From the NCBI RefSeq assembly GCF_001026695.1, contig NZ_LDNB01000012.1:303377-367376 (forward strand): a DNA stretch of 64,000 nucleotides, given 5' to 3'. Both the position numbers and the translations under genes were made by a program. Under the pieces are notes generated by a model, which was not told where the DNA came from, did not search any database, and saw nothing but the letters and a program-made list of their open reading frames with translations. Source of the DNA: Neobacillus vireti (lineage in GTDB: Bacteria > Bacillota > Bacilli > Bacillales > Cytobacillaceae). Shown here piece by piece: positions 46,171 to 55,198 of the stretch; position 1 is the stretch's first letter, and each line of letters starts with the position of its first letter.

Positions 46171-46244
46171 ATGTTTTCTAGTTTCCATATGGTTATGGTA
46201 TGATTTCTGTACAACATTAAGTTAGGAAATGGGGAAAAAAGAAA

Positions 46245-47024
46245 ATGCTTGTTCTTTTTGTTGTCCTGTTTATAATTGGCGGAAGCCTACTCATATATAT
46301 GCTCCGAGAAGCATTTTTAAACGATATAACGGAACACGAATTATTTTTTTCTGACTTCCCAGACACATTTGGTAGTGTTTCGCTCTTTTTTATTTCGGAT
46401 ATTCACAGGCGAACCATTTCGGACAAAATTATTAATGGCGTTAAAGGGAAGGCTGATATCGTCGTCATCGGAGGGGATCTCACGGAAAAGGGTGTACCCT
46501 TTGAACGCGTTAGAGAAAACCTGTTGAAATTAAAGCAAATTGGTCCCGTTTACTTTGTATGGGGTAATAACGATTATGAAGTTGATTATCATCAATTAGA
46601 TACAATCCTTCTCGAGACAGGAATAAAAGTCCTAGATAATACAGCCGTTACCTTTGAATCAGAACAAGGGGAGGAGTTATCTTTACTCGGAGTGGATGAC
46701 GTAAATCAAAAACGGGATCGACTTGATTTGGCACTATTAGATGCGGAGGCTGCTAGTTTCAAAATTTTAGCAAGCCACTATCCAAGCATAACTAATAAAA
46801 TTCAACCCGGAAATGATATTCGGCTTGTGATATCCGGACATACGCATGGGGGACAAATACATATCTTCGGATATAGTCCTCAAAAACGAGGCGGCATTAA
46901 AAAACTAGAAAATACGATTCTGTTAATTAGTAATGGCTACGGAACAACGTCACTTCCTTTAAGGCTTGGAGCGCCAGCAGAAACCCATCTAATTAAGCTA
47001 AGAAAAGGTAAGGACCGGTTTTGA
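46245..47024 (+). CDS. ypbG: Metallophosphoesterase YpbG
   Basis: 259 residues. One N-terminal membrane segment, then a calcineurin-like phosphoesterase domain: SDIHRR (in LFFISDIHRR), GGDLTEKG, WGNNDYE, SHYPSI and SGHTHGGQIHI supply the two-metal ligands. Predicted membrane-bound phosphoesterase of unknown substrate. Same place as B. subtilis ypbG, before mecB/ypbH. Confidence 0.9.
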   Translation: MLVLFVVLFIIGGSLLIYMLREAFLNDITEHELFFSDFPDTFGSVSLFFISDIHRRTISDKIINGVKGKADIVVIGGDLTEKGVPFERVRENLLKLKQIGPVYFVWGNNDYEVDYHQLDTILLETGIKVLDNTAVTFESEQGEELSLLGVDDVNQKRDRLDLALLDAEAASFKILASHYPSITNKIQPGNDIRLVISGHTHGGQIHIFGYSPQKRGGIKKLENTILLISNGYGTTSLPLRLGAPAETHLIKLRKGKDRF

Positions 47025-47101
47025 TTGATGTAGACAATTCACCAATAGAACCCTAAGGCATACACTGAAAACAAGTTTATGTCACGGCAGGGGGCAAAAG
47101 C

Positions 47102-47683
47102 ATGCGCTTAGAACGCTTAACGGCCAATAAAATAAAAATTTTTTTAACCTCTGATGATTTGTTTGAAAGGGGACTTTCCAAAGATGATATTTGGAAGGAT
47201 TCAAGCAAATGGAATCAGCTCTTTCATGATATGCTCGAAGAGGCGAGTGAAGAATTTGATGTTGATATACAGGGTTCTGTTGCAGTTGAAATATTTTCGC
47301 TTCAGGCCCAAGGTATGATTTTGATTATTACCGTTGATGAATTAAAAGATGATGAACAGTTATTATATGATGGTTTTATTGAAATGCAGGTAAGGCTTGA
47401 AGGCTGTGAAGACCTCTTATATGAGTTTGAAGAATTTGAGGATATTATTAGTCTTTCAAAAAGACTGTCCTCGGTAGATATATTTGGTGGAAGCCTCTAT
47501 TCAATGGGGAATTACTATTACTTTTTGATGGATAAAGCAGAAACTGTAAATAAAGATATGACTGCCTGCATTTTATCGGAATACGGCAATCCCTCCATTC
47601 AAAGCCCGCACGTGTTAGCTGAATACGGTAAAGCAATTATAAAATATAAAGCGGTGGAAACAATTCTTCAATTTTTTAAATAA
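47102..47683 (+). CDS. mecB: MecA paralogue, ClpC adaptor MecB (YpbH)
   Basis: 193 residues. N-terminal MRLERLTANKIKIFLTSDDL is the MecA-family signature; an acidic linker leads to the C-terminal domain that would bind ClpC (FEDIISLSKRLSSVDIFGGSLYSM). Adaptor that delivers substrates to ClpCP. B. subtilis YpbH is 194 residues at the same place. Its partner proteins here are unknown. Confidence 0.92.
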   Translation: MRLERLTANKIKIFLTSDDLFERGLSKDDIWKDSSKWNQLFHDMLEEASEEFDVDIQGSVAVEIFSLQAQGMILIITVDELKDDEQLLYDGFIEMQVRLEGCEDLLYEFEEFEDIISLSKRLSSVDIFGGSLYSMGNYYYFLMDKAETVNKDMTACILSEYGNPSIQSPHVLAEYGKAIIKYKAVETILQFFK

Positions 47684-47709
47684 ACGTTTTTAAGGAAAAT
47701 ATATTTCCG

Positions 47710-47733
47710 AAGGGGCCAACAGCCCCTTTTTTT
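47710..47733 (+). terminator. Terminator after mecB
   Basis: Stem AAGGGGC / GCCCCTT followed by TTTTT. Confidence 0.85.
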
Positions 47734-47847
47734 AGTCGAAAAAGAAGATTTCGAACAGGTGATATCGCTTAATAATTCCCATATTATATAATGATGGGAG
47801 CGTTTACATACCCATGCTTTAAAATATAGAAATGTGCGTATTTCTTC

Positions 47848-47875
47848 TTGCATAAATCATTTAAACGTGTATACT
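47848..47875 (+). promoter_or_regulatory. Sigma-A promoter of gudB
   Basis: TTGCAT at 47848-47853, 16-base spacer, TATACT at 47870-47875, 54 bases before the start. Confidence 0.7.
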
Positions 47876-47928
47876 TGTGACTGAAAGCGGACAACATTCG
47901 TAAAAGAGATTTCTTAGGAGGATTACAA

Positions 47929-49206
47929 ATGGTAGCCGAAAATGGTACAAGAAAGACTAATCAAGTGGAAAAAAATGATGTGTTGAAATCAACACAAACA
48001 GTTATTCATAAAGCGCTTGAGAAGTTAGGTTATCCTGAAGAAGTATACGAGCTCCTGAAAGAGCCGTTGCGTATGATGACAGTAAAAATTCCAGTTAAAA
48101 TGGATGACGGATCGACAAAAATATTTACTGGATACCGGGCACAGCATAATGATGCAGTAGGACCGACAAAGGGCGGCATTCGTTTTCATCCGGGTGTGAC
48201 GGAAACAGAAGTGAAAGCCCTTTCGATTTGGATGAGCTTGAAATGCGGCATTGTTGATCTTCCATACGGCGGTGGTAAGGGCGGTATCGTTTGTGATCCG
48301 CGCGACATGTCCTTTAGGGAGCTTGAAAGATTAAGCCGTGGATATGTTAGGGCAATCAGCCAAATTGTTGGGCCAACGAAAGATATTCCTGCCCCAGACG
48401 TTTTTACAAATTCACAAATAATGGCTTGGATGATGGATGAATATAGCCGAATCGATGAATTCAATTCTCCAGGATTTATTACAGGTAAACCGCTTGTACT
48501 TGGCGGTTCACATGGGCGTGAATCGGCAACAGCAAAAGGTGTAACAATCTGTATCCGCGAAGCAGCTAAAAAGAAAGGCATTCAAATTGAGGGTGCAAGA
48601 GTTGTTGTTCAAGGTTTCGGTAACGCGGGTAGCTTTTTGTCCAAGTTCATGCATGATGCCGGTGCAAAAGTTATCGGTATTTCTGATGCCTATGGCGCTT
48701 TATACGATCCAAACGGTTTAGATATAGATTATCTTTTAGATAGACGTGACAGCTTTGGAACAGTCACTAAATTATTTAATAACACCATTACGAACAAAGA
48801 ACTGCTAGAACTCGAATGTGACATCCTTGTTCCTGCTGCCATTGAAAATCAAATTACAGCTGAAAATGCTCATGACATTCGTGCGGCCATTGTTGTTGAA
48901 GCTGCAAATGGACCAACAACATTAGAAGCAACAGAAATTTTAACAGAGCGCGGTATTTTACTTGTACCTGATGTACTGGCATCAGCTGGCGGAGTAACAG
49001 TTTCCTATTTTGAGTGGGTTCAAAATAACCAAGGGTACTATTGGTCTGAAGAAGAAGTAGAAGAAAAGCTTGAAAAAATATTGGTTAAATCTTTTAAAAA
49101 TATTTATGAAACTGCCCAAACACGACGTGTCGATATGCGTTTAGCCGCCTATATGGTCGGGGTAAGAAAAATGGCTGAGGCGAGCCGTTTTAGAGGCTGG
49201 ATTTAA
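47929..49206 (+). CDS. gudB: NAD-dependent glutamate dehydrogenase
   Basis: 425 residues. Oxidatively deaminates glutamate to 2-oxoglutarate and ammonia. GPTKGGIRFHPGVTETEVKALS and LPYGGGKGGIVCDP carry the substrate lysines; GPTKDIPAPDVFTN has the catalytic aspartate; VVQGFGNAGSFLSKFM is the Rossmann loop. In B. subtilis the gene at this place (before ypdA) is gudB; its paralogue is rocG. AGGAGG is 8 bases before the ATG. Terminator downstream. Confidence 0.95.
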   Translation: MVAENGTRKTNQVEKNDVLKSTQTVIHKALEKLGYPEEVYELLKEPLRMMTVKIPVKMDDGSTKIFTGYRAQHNDAVGPTKGGIRFHPGVTETEVKALSIWMSLKCGIVDLPYGGGKGGIVCDPRDMSFRELERLSRGYVRAISQIVGPTKDIPAPDVFTNSQIMAWMMDEYSRIDEFNSPGFITGKPLVLGGSHGRESATAKGVTICIREAAKKKGIQIEGARVVVQGFGNAGSFLSKFMHDAGAKVIGISDAYGALYDPNGLDIDYLLDRRDSFGTVTKLFNNTITNKELLELECDILVPAAIENQITAENAHDIRAAIVVEAANGPTTLEATEILTERGILLVPDVLASAGGVTVSYFEWVQNNQGYYWSEEEVEEKLEKILVKSFKNIYETAQTRRVDMRLAAYMVGVRKMAEASRFRGWI

Positions 49207-49228
49207 GTTAATACATTGAAATATCGCA

Positions 49229-49262
49229 AAAAAACTCCTATCATAGACGATAGGAGTTTTTT
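49229..49262 (+). terminator. Terminator after gudB
   Basis: Stem AAAACTCCTATC / GATAGGAGTTTT with T-run. Confidence 0.9.
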
Positions 49263-49290
49263 CATTAAAGATAAGAATGTATAAAATTTT

Positions 49291-49428
49291 GACTTTGAGA
49301 AATGTCCAGCTCCAGCGCCTAGCCCCTCGAGGTCACAAGCCAATCCGTCCAAAAGGTTAAAATGCAACCTTTCGGCCAGCTCGTCTTGTGCTTGTCGGGG
49401 CTGACCAAGGCGCTTGCGCTTTTCTTAT
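49291..49428. repeat. Dispersed repeat, core type 1, copy 3
   Basis: Third near-identical copy (GACTTTGAGAAATGTCCAGC ... GGCGCTTGCGCTTTTCTTA). It ends at the ribosome binding site of ypdA and replaces any ordinary upstream region; it adds a spurious in-frame extension to the front of ypdA. Confidence 0.9.
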
Positions 49429-49445
49429 TAAGGAGTGTAATGATT

Positions 49446-50417
49446 ATGCAAATAGAAGATATCATCATTGTTGGAGGAGGCCCTTGTGGTTTAGCTGCGG
49501 CAATTTCATTACAAGAAATAGGGAAAAGGCCATTAATTATTGAAAAAGGTAATCTGGTAAATTCAATCTATCATTATCCGACACACCAAACATTTTTTAG
49601 TACAAGTGAAAAATTAGAAATTGGCGAGGTGCCCTTTATAACAGATAGCTATAAGCCGAAAAGAAACCAGGCTCTCGTCTATTATCGAGAGGTAGCTAAA
49701 CGAAAACAGCTGCGGATTAACGCATTTGAAAGAGTCACAAAAGTATCTAAGGAGGATGATTTTTTTCAAATTGATACGGATAAACAAAGCTATAATGCTC
49801 GGTATGTGGTTATAGCCACGGGTTATTATGATCACCCAAATTTCTTGAATGTACCTGGGGAGAACCTGCCAAAGGTGTTTCATTATTTCAAAGAGGCCCA
49901 TCCATATTTTGATAAAGATGTCTGTGTCCTTGGCGGAAAAAACTCCAGTGTTGATGCCGCTCTAGAGCTTGTAAAGGCCGGTGCGCGCGTTACTGTTTTG
50001 TATCGCGGCAAGGAATATTCCCAGAGCATCAAACCTTGGATTCTGCCGGAATTCGAAGCCTTAGTAAGAGCTGGCACGATTTTAATGGAATTTAATGCAA
50101 CCGTTAAAGAAATAACCGAGCATCAGGTCATTTATAGTAAGGATGGAGAACAAAAGGCGATTAAAAATGATTTTGTGTTTGCGATGATAGGGTATCATCC
50201 AGACCATCAATTTCTAAAAACAATGGGTGTGAAAATTGATTCGGAATCAGGAAGACCGCTTATTAATCCAGAAACGATGGAAACGAATATTGATGGTATC
50301 TATATCGCCGGGGTCCTTGCGGCAGGAAACAATGCAAATGAAATTTTTATTGAAAATGGCAGGTTCCATGGGGGACAAATTGCCCGATCCATTATCGACA
50401 AAGAAACCGAAGGGTGA
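49446..50417 (+). CDS. ypdA: Bacillithiol-disulfide reductase YpdA
   Basis: About 324 residues. FAD/NADPH-dependent: GGGPCGLAAAISLQEIGKRPLIIEKG (FAD site), VYNYPTHQTFFS-like IYHYPTHQTFFSTSEKLEIGEVPF, LGGKNSSVDAALELVKAGARVTVLYRG (NADPH site), GYHPDH and IAGVLAAGNNANEIFIENGRFHGGQI. It reduces oxidised bacillithiol. Start: AAGGAG lies 4 bases before an ATG at 49440 and 10 before 49446; either may be used. The longer frame reaching 49362 reads through a dispersed repeat and is rejected. Confidence 0.92.
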   Translation: MQIEDIIIVGGGPCGLAAAISLQEIGKRPLIIEKGNLVNSIYHYPTHQTFFSTSEKLEIGEVPFITDSYKPKRNQALVYYREVAKRKQLRINAFERVTKVSKEDDFFQIDTDKQSYNARYVVIATGYYDHPNFLNVPGENLPKVFHYFKEAHPYFDKDVCVLGGKNSSVDAALELVKAGARVTVLYRGKEYSQSIKPWILPEFEALVRAGTILMEFNATVKEITEHQVIYSKDGEQKAIKNDFVFAMIGYHPDHQFLKTMGVKIDSESGRPLINPETMETNIDGIYIAGVLAAGNNANEIFIENGRFHGGQIARSIIDKETEG

Positions 50418-50423
50418 TAACGA

Positions 50424-51380
50424 ATGAAAAAAGTTGTTTTATTAACAACAGGCGGTACAATAGCTAGCAAACCAAATAAAGAATCAGGTAAATTAGCTTC
50501 GGGCGCGTTAACGGGTGAAGAGCTGGCGGCGATGTGTAATATACCGAAAGACATGGAAGTGATTGTTGAATCCGTCTTTCAAAAAGCAAGTATTCATATT
50601 ACCTTTGAAGATTTAGTGGTCCTAAAAAATAAAATTGAGGCATATTTTAAGGATGATGCGGTTTCTGGTGTAGTTGTCACTCACGGAACTGATACTATGG
50701 AGGAAACTGCCTATTTTCTTGATTTAACGATCAATGACTACAGACCAGTAGTAGTTACAGGCTCACAGCGCTCCCCCGAGGATTTGGGAAGCGATGTTTA
50801 TATTAATTTGCAGCACGCTATTTATGCAGCATGTTCAAGTGATTTACATGATGCCGGGACCGTTGTCGTTTTTAATGAACGAATATTTGCCGCAAGATAT
50901 GTGAAAAAAGAACATGCTTCTAATATTCAAGGCTTTAGCGTGTTTGGATTTGGCTATCTCGGTATTATTGACAATGACCAGGTCCAGATTTTTCAGAAAC
51001 CAATTAAAAGAGAATTTTATGACATTCAATCACCAATTCCACAAGTCGAAATCATCAAGTGCTATATTGGCGCGGATGGGAAATTTGTTAAGGCTGCCCG
51101 GGAGGCCGGTGTAGGCGGGATTGTCCTCGAAGGTGTGGGTCGTGGACAGGTGGCTCCTATGATGATAGAAGAAATCGTAAAAGCTGTTGAGGCAGGGATT
51201 AAGCTGGTCATCACCACAAGTGCAGAAGAGGGCTCTGTTTATACAACCTATGATTATGATGGCAGTGCCTATGATCTTTATAACAAAGGGGTAATCCTTG
51301 GCAGTGACAATGACTCTAAAAAAGCACGAATCAAATTAGCTGTCGCGCTAGCAAGCGGCTTGGAGCATATCCATTTTTAA
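50424..51380 (+). CDS. ansA: L-asparaginase
   Basis: 318 residues, no signal peptide, so cytoplasmic. The two asparaginase threonine motifs are present: TTGGTIAS (T12 nucleophile) and VVTHGTDTMEETAYFLDLT. Hydrolyses asparagine to aspartate and ammonia. It starts 6 bases after ypdA and may be cotranscribed; B. subtilis lacks an asparaginase gene at this place. Next to gudB it adds to amino acid nitrogen release, which is inference. The symbol follows AnsA-type enzymes; orthology to the ans operon enzyme is unproven. Confidence 0.9.
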   Translation: MKKVVLLTTGGTIASKPNKESGKLASGALTGEELAAMCNIPKDMEVIVESVFQKASIHITFEDLVVLKNKIEAYFKDDAVSGVVVTHGTDTMEETAYFLDLTINDYRPVVVTGSQRSPEDLGSDVYINLQHAIYAACSSDLHDAGTVVVFNERIFAARYVKKEHASNIQGFSVFGFGYLGIIDNDQVQIFQKPIKREFYDIQSPIPQVEIIKCYIGADGKFVKAAREAGVGGIVLEGVGRGQVAPMMIEEIVKAVEAGIKLVITTSAEEGSVYTTYDYDGSAYDLYNKGVILGSDNDSKKARIKLAVALASGLEHIHF

Positions 51381-51481
51381 CTCTTAGGATTTATGAGTAA
51401 GCAATATGGAATGAATCTTTTATTTAATTTATATTGCTTACATGATACGATGAAGAAAATCGATTTGAAAAGAGGTTCATC

Positions 51482-52171
51482 ATGCTGGGAATATTATCTG
51501 CCGGAGTTGCCCCTGGTCTGGCCCTACTGAGTTACTTTTATTTAAAAGATGAATATGAGCCAGAGCCAGTTTCCTTTGTTCTTCGGACCTTTTTATACGG
51601 AGCTTTATTGGTGTTTCCAATCATGTTTATCCAGCATGTGCTTGAATCAGAACACTTGGTGAAATCTCATCTTATCGATGCTTTTCTTAGCTCAAGTCTT
51701 CTTGAAGAATTTTTTAAATGGTTCATCCTGTTTTATGCAGTATACCAGCATGTTGAGTTCGATGAACCATTTGATGGCATAGTCTATGGAGTGGCCGTAT
51801 CCCTTGGTTTTGCTACGATTGAAAATATCTTTTATTTACTGTCAAATGGGATTGAGCATGCGATGACGCGTGCTTTATTGCCTGTTTCAAGCCATGCCCT
51901 GTTTGGAGTTATTATGGGCTTTTATATTGGAAAAGCAAAGTTTACTGAAGGGCATAAAGCTAAATGGGTTGTCATCTCGCTGCTATTGCCATTCCTTCTA
52001 CATGGATCGTATGATTTTATTTTGATTTCGCTTGAACATTGGGTGTTTATTATTTTTCCATTCATGATTTTCCTTTGGTGGTTTGGCTTAAGAAAGGTGA
52101 AAAAAGCAAAAATATTGAGCGCCAATCATTTTAAAAAACAATATCCTGTTCAAAAAACCCTTCAATCTTGA
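51482..52171 (+). CDS. prsW: Site-1 intramembrane protease PrsW
   Basis: 229 residues with about eight membrane segments. [19 protein letters not shown] holds the EE-x3-K motif, [11 protein letters not shown] the E-x3-F motif and the [13 protein letters not shown] and HGSYDFIL stretches the histidines. PrsW cuts the anti-sigma factor RsiW and starts the SigW response in B. subtilis (ypdC). Same neighbourhood as there. The stop codon touches an inverted-repeat element. Confidence 0.93.
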   Translation: MLGILSAGVAPGLALLSYFYLKDEYEPEPVSFVLRTFLYGALLVFPIMFIQHVLESEHLVKSHLIDAFLSSSLLEEFFKWFILFYAVYQHVEFDEPFDGIVYGVAVSLGFATIENIFYLLSNGIEHAMTRALLPVSSHALFGVIMGFYIGKAKFTEGHKAKWVVISLLLPFLLHGSYDFILISLEHWVFIIFPFMIFLWWFGLRKVKKAKILSANHFKKQYPVQKTLQS

Positions 52172-52322
52172 TGAGGGCACTGAAAAAGTCCCTTAAATTT
52201 AGGATTGTGTGTCTAGAGTAGGCTGTTGATTTCCGCTCCAATCAACAGCGTTCTTTTAATCAGATAAATACCCTCATGAACAAAAAGACGCCTCAAAATT
52301 CACAAGATTTTCAGTGCCCTCA
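52172..52322. mobile_element. 151-base element with perfect 15-base inverted ends (MITE-like)
   Basis: TGAGGGCACTGAAAA at the left end and its exact complement TTTTCAGTGCCCTCA at the right end. No coding capacity. The ends resemble those I remember from IS1182-type elements. Inside, GCTGTTGAT and ATCAACAGC pair around TTTCCGCTCCA, which looks like the collapsed ends of the large repeat at 63868. No clear target duplication. It follows prsW immediately and interrupts what looks like its terminator (TGATGAGGGATTTTTT follows the element). Confidence 0.75.
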
Positions 52323-52363
52323 TTCCTGATGAGGGATTTTTTGTAGTATCAGTAATTATATTA

Positions 52364-52413
52364 TTGGACTTCGAGAAGTCCATACGCCGCTGACCAAGGC
52401 GCTTGCGCTTTTA
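52364..52413. repeat. Minimal copy of the shared-termini repeat
   Basis: TTGGACTTCGAGAAGTCCATACGCCGCTGACC and GGCGCTTGCGCTTTTA in direct sequence: both ends of the type 2 repeat with almost the entire core missing. Confidence 0.75.
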
Positions 52414-52425
52414 TAATAAAATCCG

Positions 52426-52521
52426 ATTCGCTAATAAATCGTGAAATTCGCTAATAAACATGGCAGATTCGCTAATAAACATGCAAGAATCGCTAATAAA
52501 CTCTCGAAATTCGCTAATAAA
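52426..52521. repeat. Five-unit tandem repeat, core ATTCGCTAATAAA
   Basis: Units start at 52426, 52446, 52467, 52488 and 52509, so the period is 20 then 21 bases. The 13-base core is conserved (one unit has AATCG); the 7-8 base spacers differ. This and the repeats around it fill the 672-base gap between prsW and sleB; the part 52530-52700 shows nothing I can interpret. Confidence 0.9.
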
Positions 52522-52715
52522 AAATTGGGCGAGTATTAATGATTGCATTTCCAAGAAAAAAACATCTGTTTCTGACAGGGCATCCTCTTCTAATTACATC
52601 TTTTCTTCAGTTCGATGTCCAAAATGGATAATCTCCCCCACAACAGGCTGCTTTTTCCTAAATTTACTGTATTTAAAGCAATTTGTGTTATTTTAAAAGC
52701 CTTAGCTTTTTCGCG

Positions 52716-52753
52716 GAGGCCATACGCCGCTGACCAGGACGCTTACGCTTTTC
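52716..52753. repeat. Terminal fragment of the shared-termini repeat
   Basis: GAGGCCATACGCCGCTGACC followed by AGGACGCTTACGCTTTTC: only the 3' end of the type 2 repeat. Confidence 0.65.
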
Positions 52754-52843
52754 TGATTTATTCTACTTTTTTGGAATAAAAACACCAATCTAACAAAAAA
52801 TAGGGTTACTGCAAAAAAGATTTACATTGGGGGTTATTATTCT

Positions 52844-53725
52844 ATGTTAAAGAAAAAAATCCTAAAAAAATTCTTCATAGTAACTTTTTTTCTTACTGTG
52901 CCATTATCCTGTTTGGAAAATAATCAGGTCCATGCTTTTTCCAAACAAGTAATCCAAAAAGGAGCTGTTGGCGACGATGTCATTGAACTACAATCAAGGC
53001 TTCAATATATTGGCTACTATAATGGGAAAATCGATGGAGTTTTTGGTTGGGGTACGTATTGGGCATTAAGAAACTTTCAATACGAATTTGGACTGCCAAT
53101 TGATGGATTGGCAGGGGCAACAACAAAGGCAAAACTTGTTAAAGCCAGCAAATACAATGAGCAGTTTGTAAAAAAACAAATCAACTCTGGGAAAAAATTT
53201 ACCCATTACGGTGGTGTTGATCAAAGCAAGCAAAGTGCACCTGGCACCAAAGCGCCGGCAGCTAAAAAACCAGCTGCGAAAGCACCTGCAGCTAAAAAAC
53301 CTGCCGCCAAAGCGCCTGTGAAGCAAGCAGCCCCGAAAAAACCAACTGCAGCTAACGTTCCAAATGGATATTCGCAAAATGATATCCGCTTAATGGCGAA
53401 TGCTGTTCACGGTGAATCAAGAGGTGAACCATATATCGGTCAAGTGGCCGTTGCTGCTGTTATCCTGAACCGAGTAAATAGTGCTTCGTTTCCTAACACA
53501 GTATCTGGCGTCATATTTGAGCCAGGAGCATTCACTGCTGTAGCAGATGGGCAAATTTGGCTGACTCCAAATGAAACTTCTAAGAAAGCGGTTTTGGATG
53601 CGATTAATGGATGGGATCCAACTGGTGCGGCCCTTTATTATTTTAATCCAGCTACAGCAACAAGCGGTTGGATATGGGGAAGGCCGCAAATAAAACGAAT
53701 CGGGCAGCATATTTTTTGCAAGTAG
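52844..53725 (+). CDS. sleB: Spore cortex-lytic enzyme SleB
   Basis: 293 residues. Signal peptide (about 31 residues), an N-terminal peptidoglycan-binding domain (residues 38-100: VGDDVIELQSRLQYIGYYNGKIDGVFGWGT), a repetitive Lys/Ala/Pro linker (about 125-170) and the C-terminal hydrolase 2 domain (LMANAVHGESRGEPYIGQVAVAAVILNRV, with the catalytic glutamate in HGES). Lytic transglycosylase that degrades cortex during germination. ypeB follows after 14 bases, as everywhere in Bacillus. The linker is longer than in B. subtilis. Confidence 0.95.
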   Translation: MLKKKILKKFFIVTFFLTVPLSCLENNQVHAFSKQVIQKGAVGDDVIELQSRLQYIGYYNGKIDGVFGWGTYWALRNFQYEFGLPIDGLAGATTKAKLVKASKYNEQFVKKQINSGKKFTHYGGVDQSKQSAPGTKAPAAKKPAAKAPAAKKPAAKAPVKQAAPKKPTAANVPNGYSQNDIRLMANAVHGESRGEPYIGQVAVAAVILNRVNSASFPNTVSGVIFEPGAFTAVADGQIWLTPNETSKKAVLDAINGWDPTGAALYYFNPATATSGWIWGRPQIKRIGQHIFCK

Positions 53726-53739
53726 AGAGGTGAATAGAA

Positions 53740-55089
53740 TTGATTAGAGGCATATTAATAGGTATTTTAGCAGTGGGTGTCGCGGGAACAGCCTACTGGG
53801 GCTATCAAGAACATCAGGAGAAAAACGCAGTTCTTTTAAATGCAGAAAACAATTATCAACGGGCGTTTCATAATCTTTCTTATCGAATGGATTTATTACA
53901 CGATAAAATTGGAACAACACTTGCCATGAACTCCAGACATTCGTTATCTCCATCATTAGTTGAAGTATGGAGACTAACCTCGCAGGCCCATGGGGACGTT
54001 GGGCAGCTGCCGTTAACACTATTACCATTTAACAAAACCGAAGAATTTCTCGCGAATATTGGAAACTTCAGTTATCGGACGGCTGTCAGGGATTTGGACA
54101 AGGAGCCATTATCAGCGAAGGAGTATGGCACATTACAAACGCTCTATAAACAGTCTGGTGATATCCAGAGCGAACTCAGAAATGTGCAGCACATGGTTCT
54201 GAAAAATAATCTGCGCTGGATGGATGTTGAGCTTGCGCTTGCATCTGGAAAAGAATCAACTGACAATACCATTATTGACGGCTTCAAAACAGTTGAAAAA
54301 ACAGTGTCAGGGTATAAAGAATCTGACATGGGGCCAACATTTGCTAACATGCAGAAGAAGGATGAAAATTTTAAAAAGATAAAAGGAAAAACCATTTCCC
54401 GTCAAGAGGCAATCAAGATAGCTAAAAATTATATGAAGTTTGATGGTAATGCGCAGGTGAAAGTAACCGAAAATGGAAAAGGCGCTGATTACGGTTTTTA
54501 TAGTGTATCAATAAAAAATAAACAAACGGCCCAAGAAGCTAGCATGGATATTACTAAAAAGGCAGGACATCCGATTTGGTTTATTAATAACCGGGAAATC
54601 AAAAAACAAGTTCTCAGTCTAAACGAAGCTGATAATAAGGCAGCGGCTTTCTTGAAAGAAACAGGTTTTAAAAATTTAGAGGTTTTTGAAAGTACACAAT
54701 ATGATAATATAGGCGTTTTCAACTTTGTTACAAATATTAATGGGGTTAGAATCTATCCTGAAGCTATAAAAGTGAAAGTGGCACTAGATAATGGCGATAT
54801 TGTCGGCCTTTCAGCGGAAGAGTATTTAAAATCATTCCAAACTAGAAAAATTGAAAAACCAGTTCTTTCTGTTGAGCAAGCACGCAGTAAGGTAAATCCA
54901 AACTTTAAAGTAATGGAGGACCGGCAAGCACTTATTGTTAATGATTTGAATGAGGAGGTACTCTGTTACGAATTCCTTGGAACAATTGGAACTGACACCT
55001 ACCGAATATTTATTAATGCCACAAACGGCATTGAAGAAGAGGTTGACAAACTGGAAAATGCCGAGGCGATATATGAGGAAGTCCTTTAA
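53740..55089 (+). CDS. ypeB: Germination protein YpeB
   Basis: 449 residues. One N-terminal membrane anchor (residues 3-20), a long helical N-terminal domain with the ANIGNFSYRTA and NVQHMVLKNNLRWMDVE stretches, and C-terminal PepSY-type repeats. YpeB and SleB need each other for stability in the dormant spore; YpeB is cut by HtrC on germination in B. subtilis. Start is TTG behind AGAGAGGTG. Second gene of sleB-ypeB. Confidence 0.94.
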   Translation: MIRGILIGILAVGVAGTAYWGYQEHQEKNAVLLNAENNYQRAFHNLSYRMDLLHDKIGTTLAMNSRHSLSPSLVEVWRLTSQAHGDVGQLPLTLLPFNKTEEFLANIGNFSYRTAVRDLDKEPLSAKEYGTLQTLYKQSGDIQSELRNVQHMVLKNNLRWMDVELALASGKESTDNTIIDGFKTVEKTVSGYKESDMGPTFANMQKKDENFKKIKGKTISRQEAIKIAKNYMKFDGNAQVKVTENGKGADYGFYSVSIKNKQTAQEASMDITKKAGHPIWFINNREIKKQVLSLNEADNKAAAFLKETGFKNLEVFESTQYDNIGVFNFVTNINGVRIYPEAIKVKVALDNGDIVGLSAEEYLKSFQTRKIEKPVLSVEQARSKVNPNFKVMEDRQALIVNDLNEEVLCYEFLGTIGTDTYRIFINATNGIEEEVDKLENAEAIYEEVL

Positions 55090-55198
55090 GGAAAAGCAGT
55101 TGCTTTTCCTTTTCCTATTTCTTATTCATGGTGAAGCATGGAATAAAACAAATCAATCGCCCCAATAATAAGGATATATTGATGATGGAGTGAATGCT

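Noticed and set aside
48186..48581. 131-codon frame on the minus strand within gudB
   Set aside because: Mirror of the glutamate dehydrogenase reading frame; no independent support.
49362..49445. 28-residue N-terminal extension of ypdA
   Set aside because: These codons lie within a dispersed repeat; the ribosome site and alignment place the start at 49440 or 49446.
52426..52521. CRISPR array
   Set aside because: Repeat cores are only 13 bases with 7-8 base spacers, far too short, and there are no cas genes.
52460..52696. 78-codon frame starting MADSLINMQESLIN
   Set aside because: It is produced by the 20/21-base tandem repeat, lacks a ribosome site, and its second half has no protein-like pattern.
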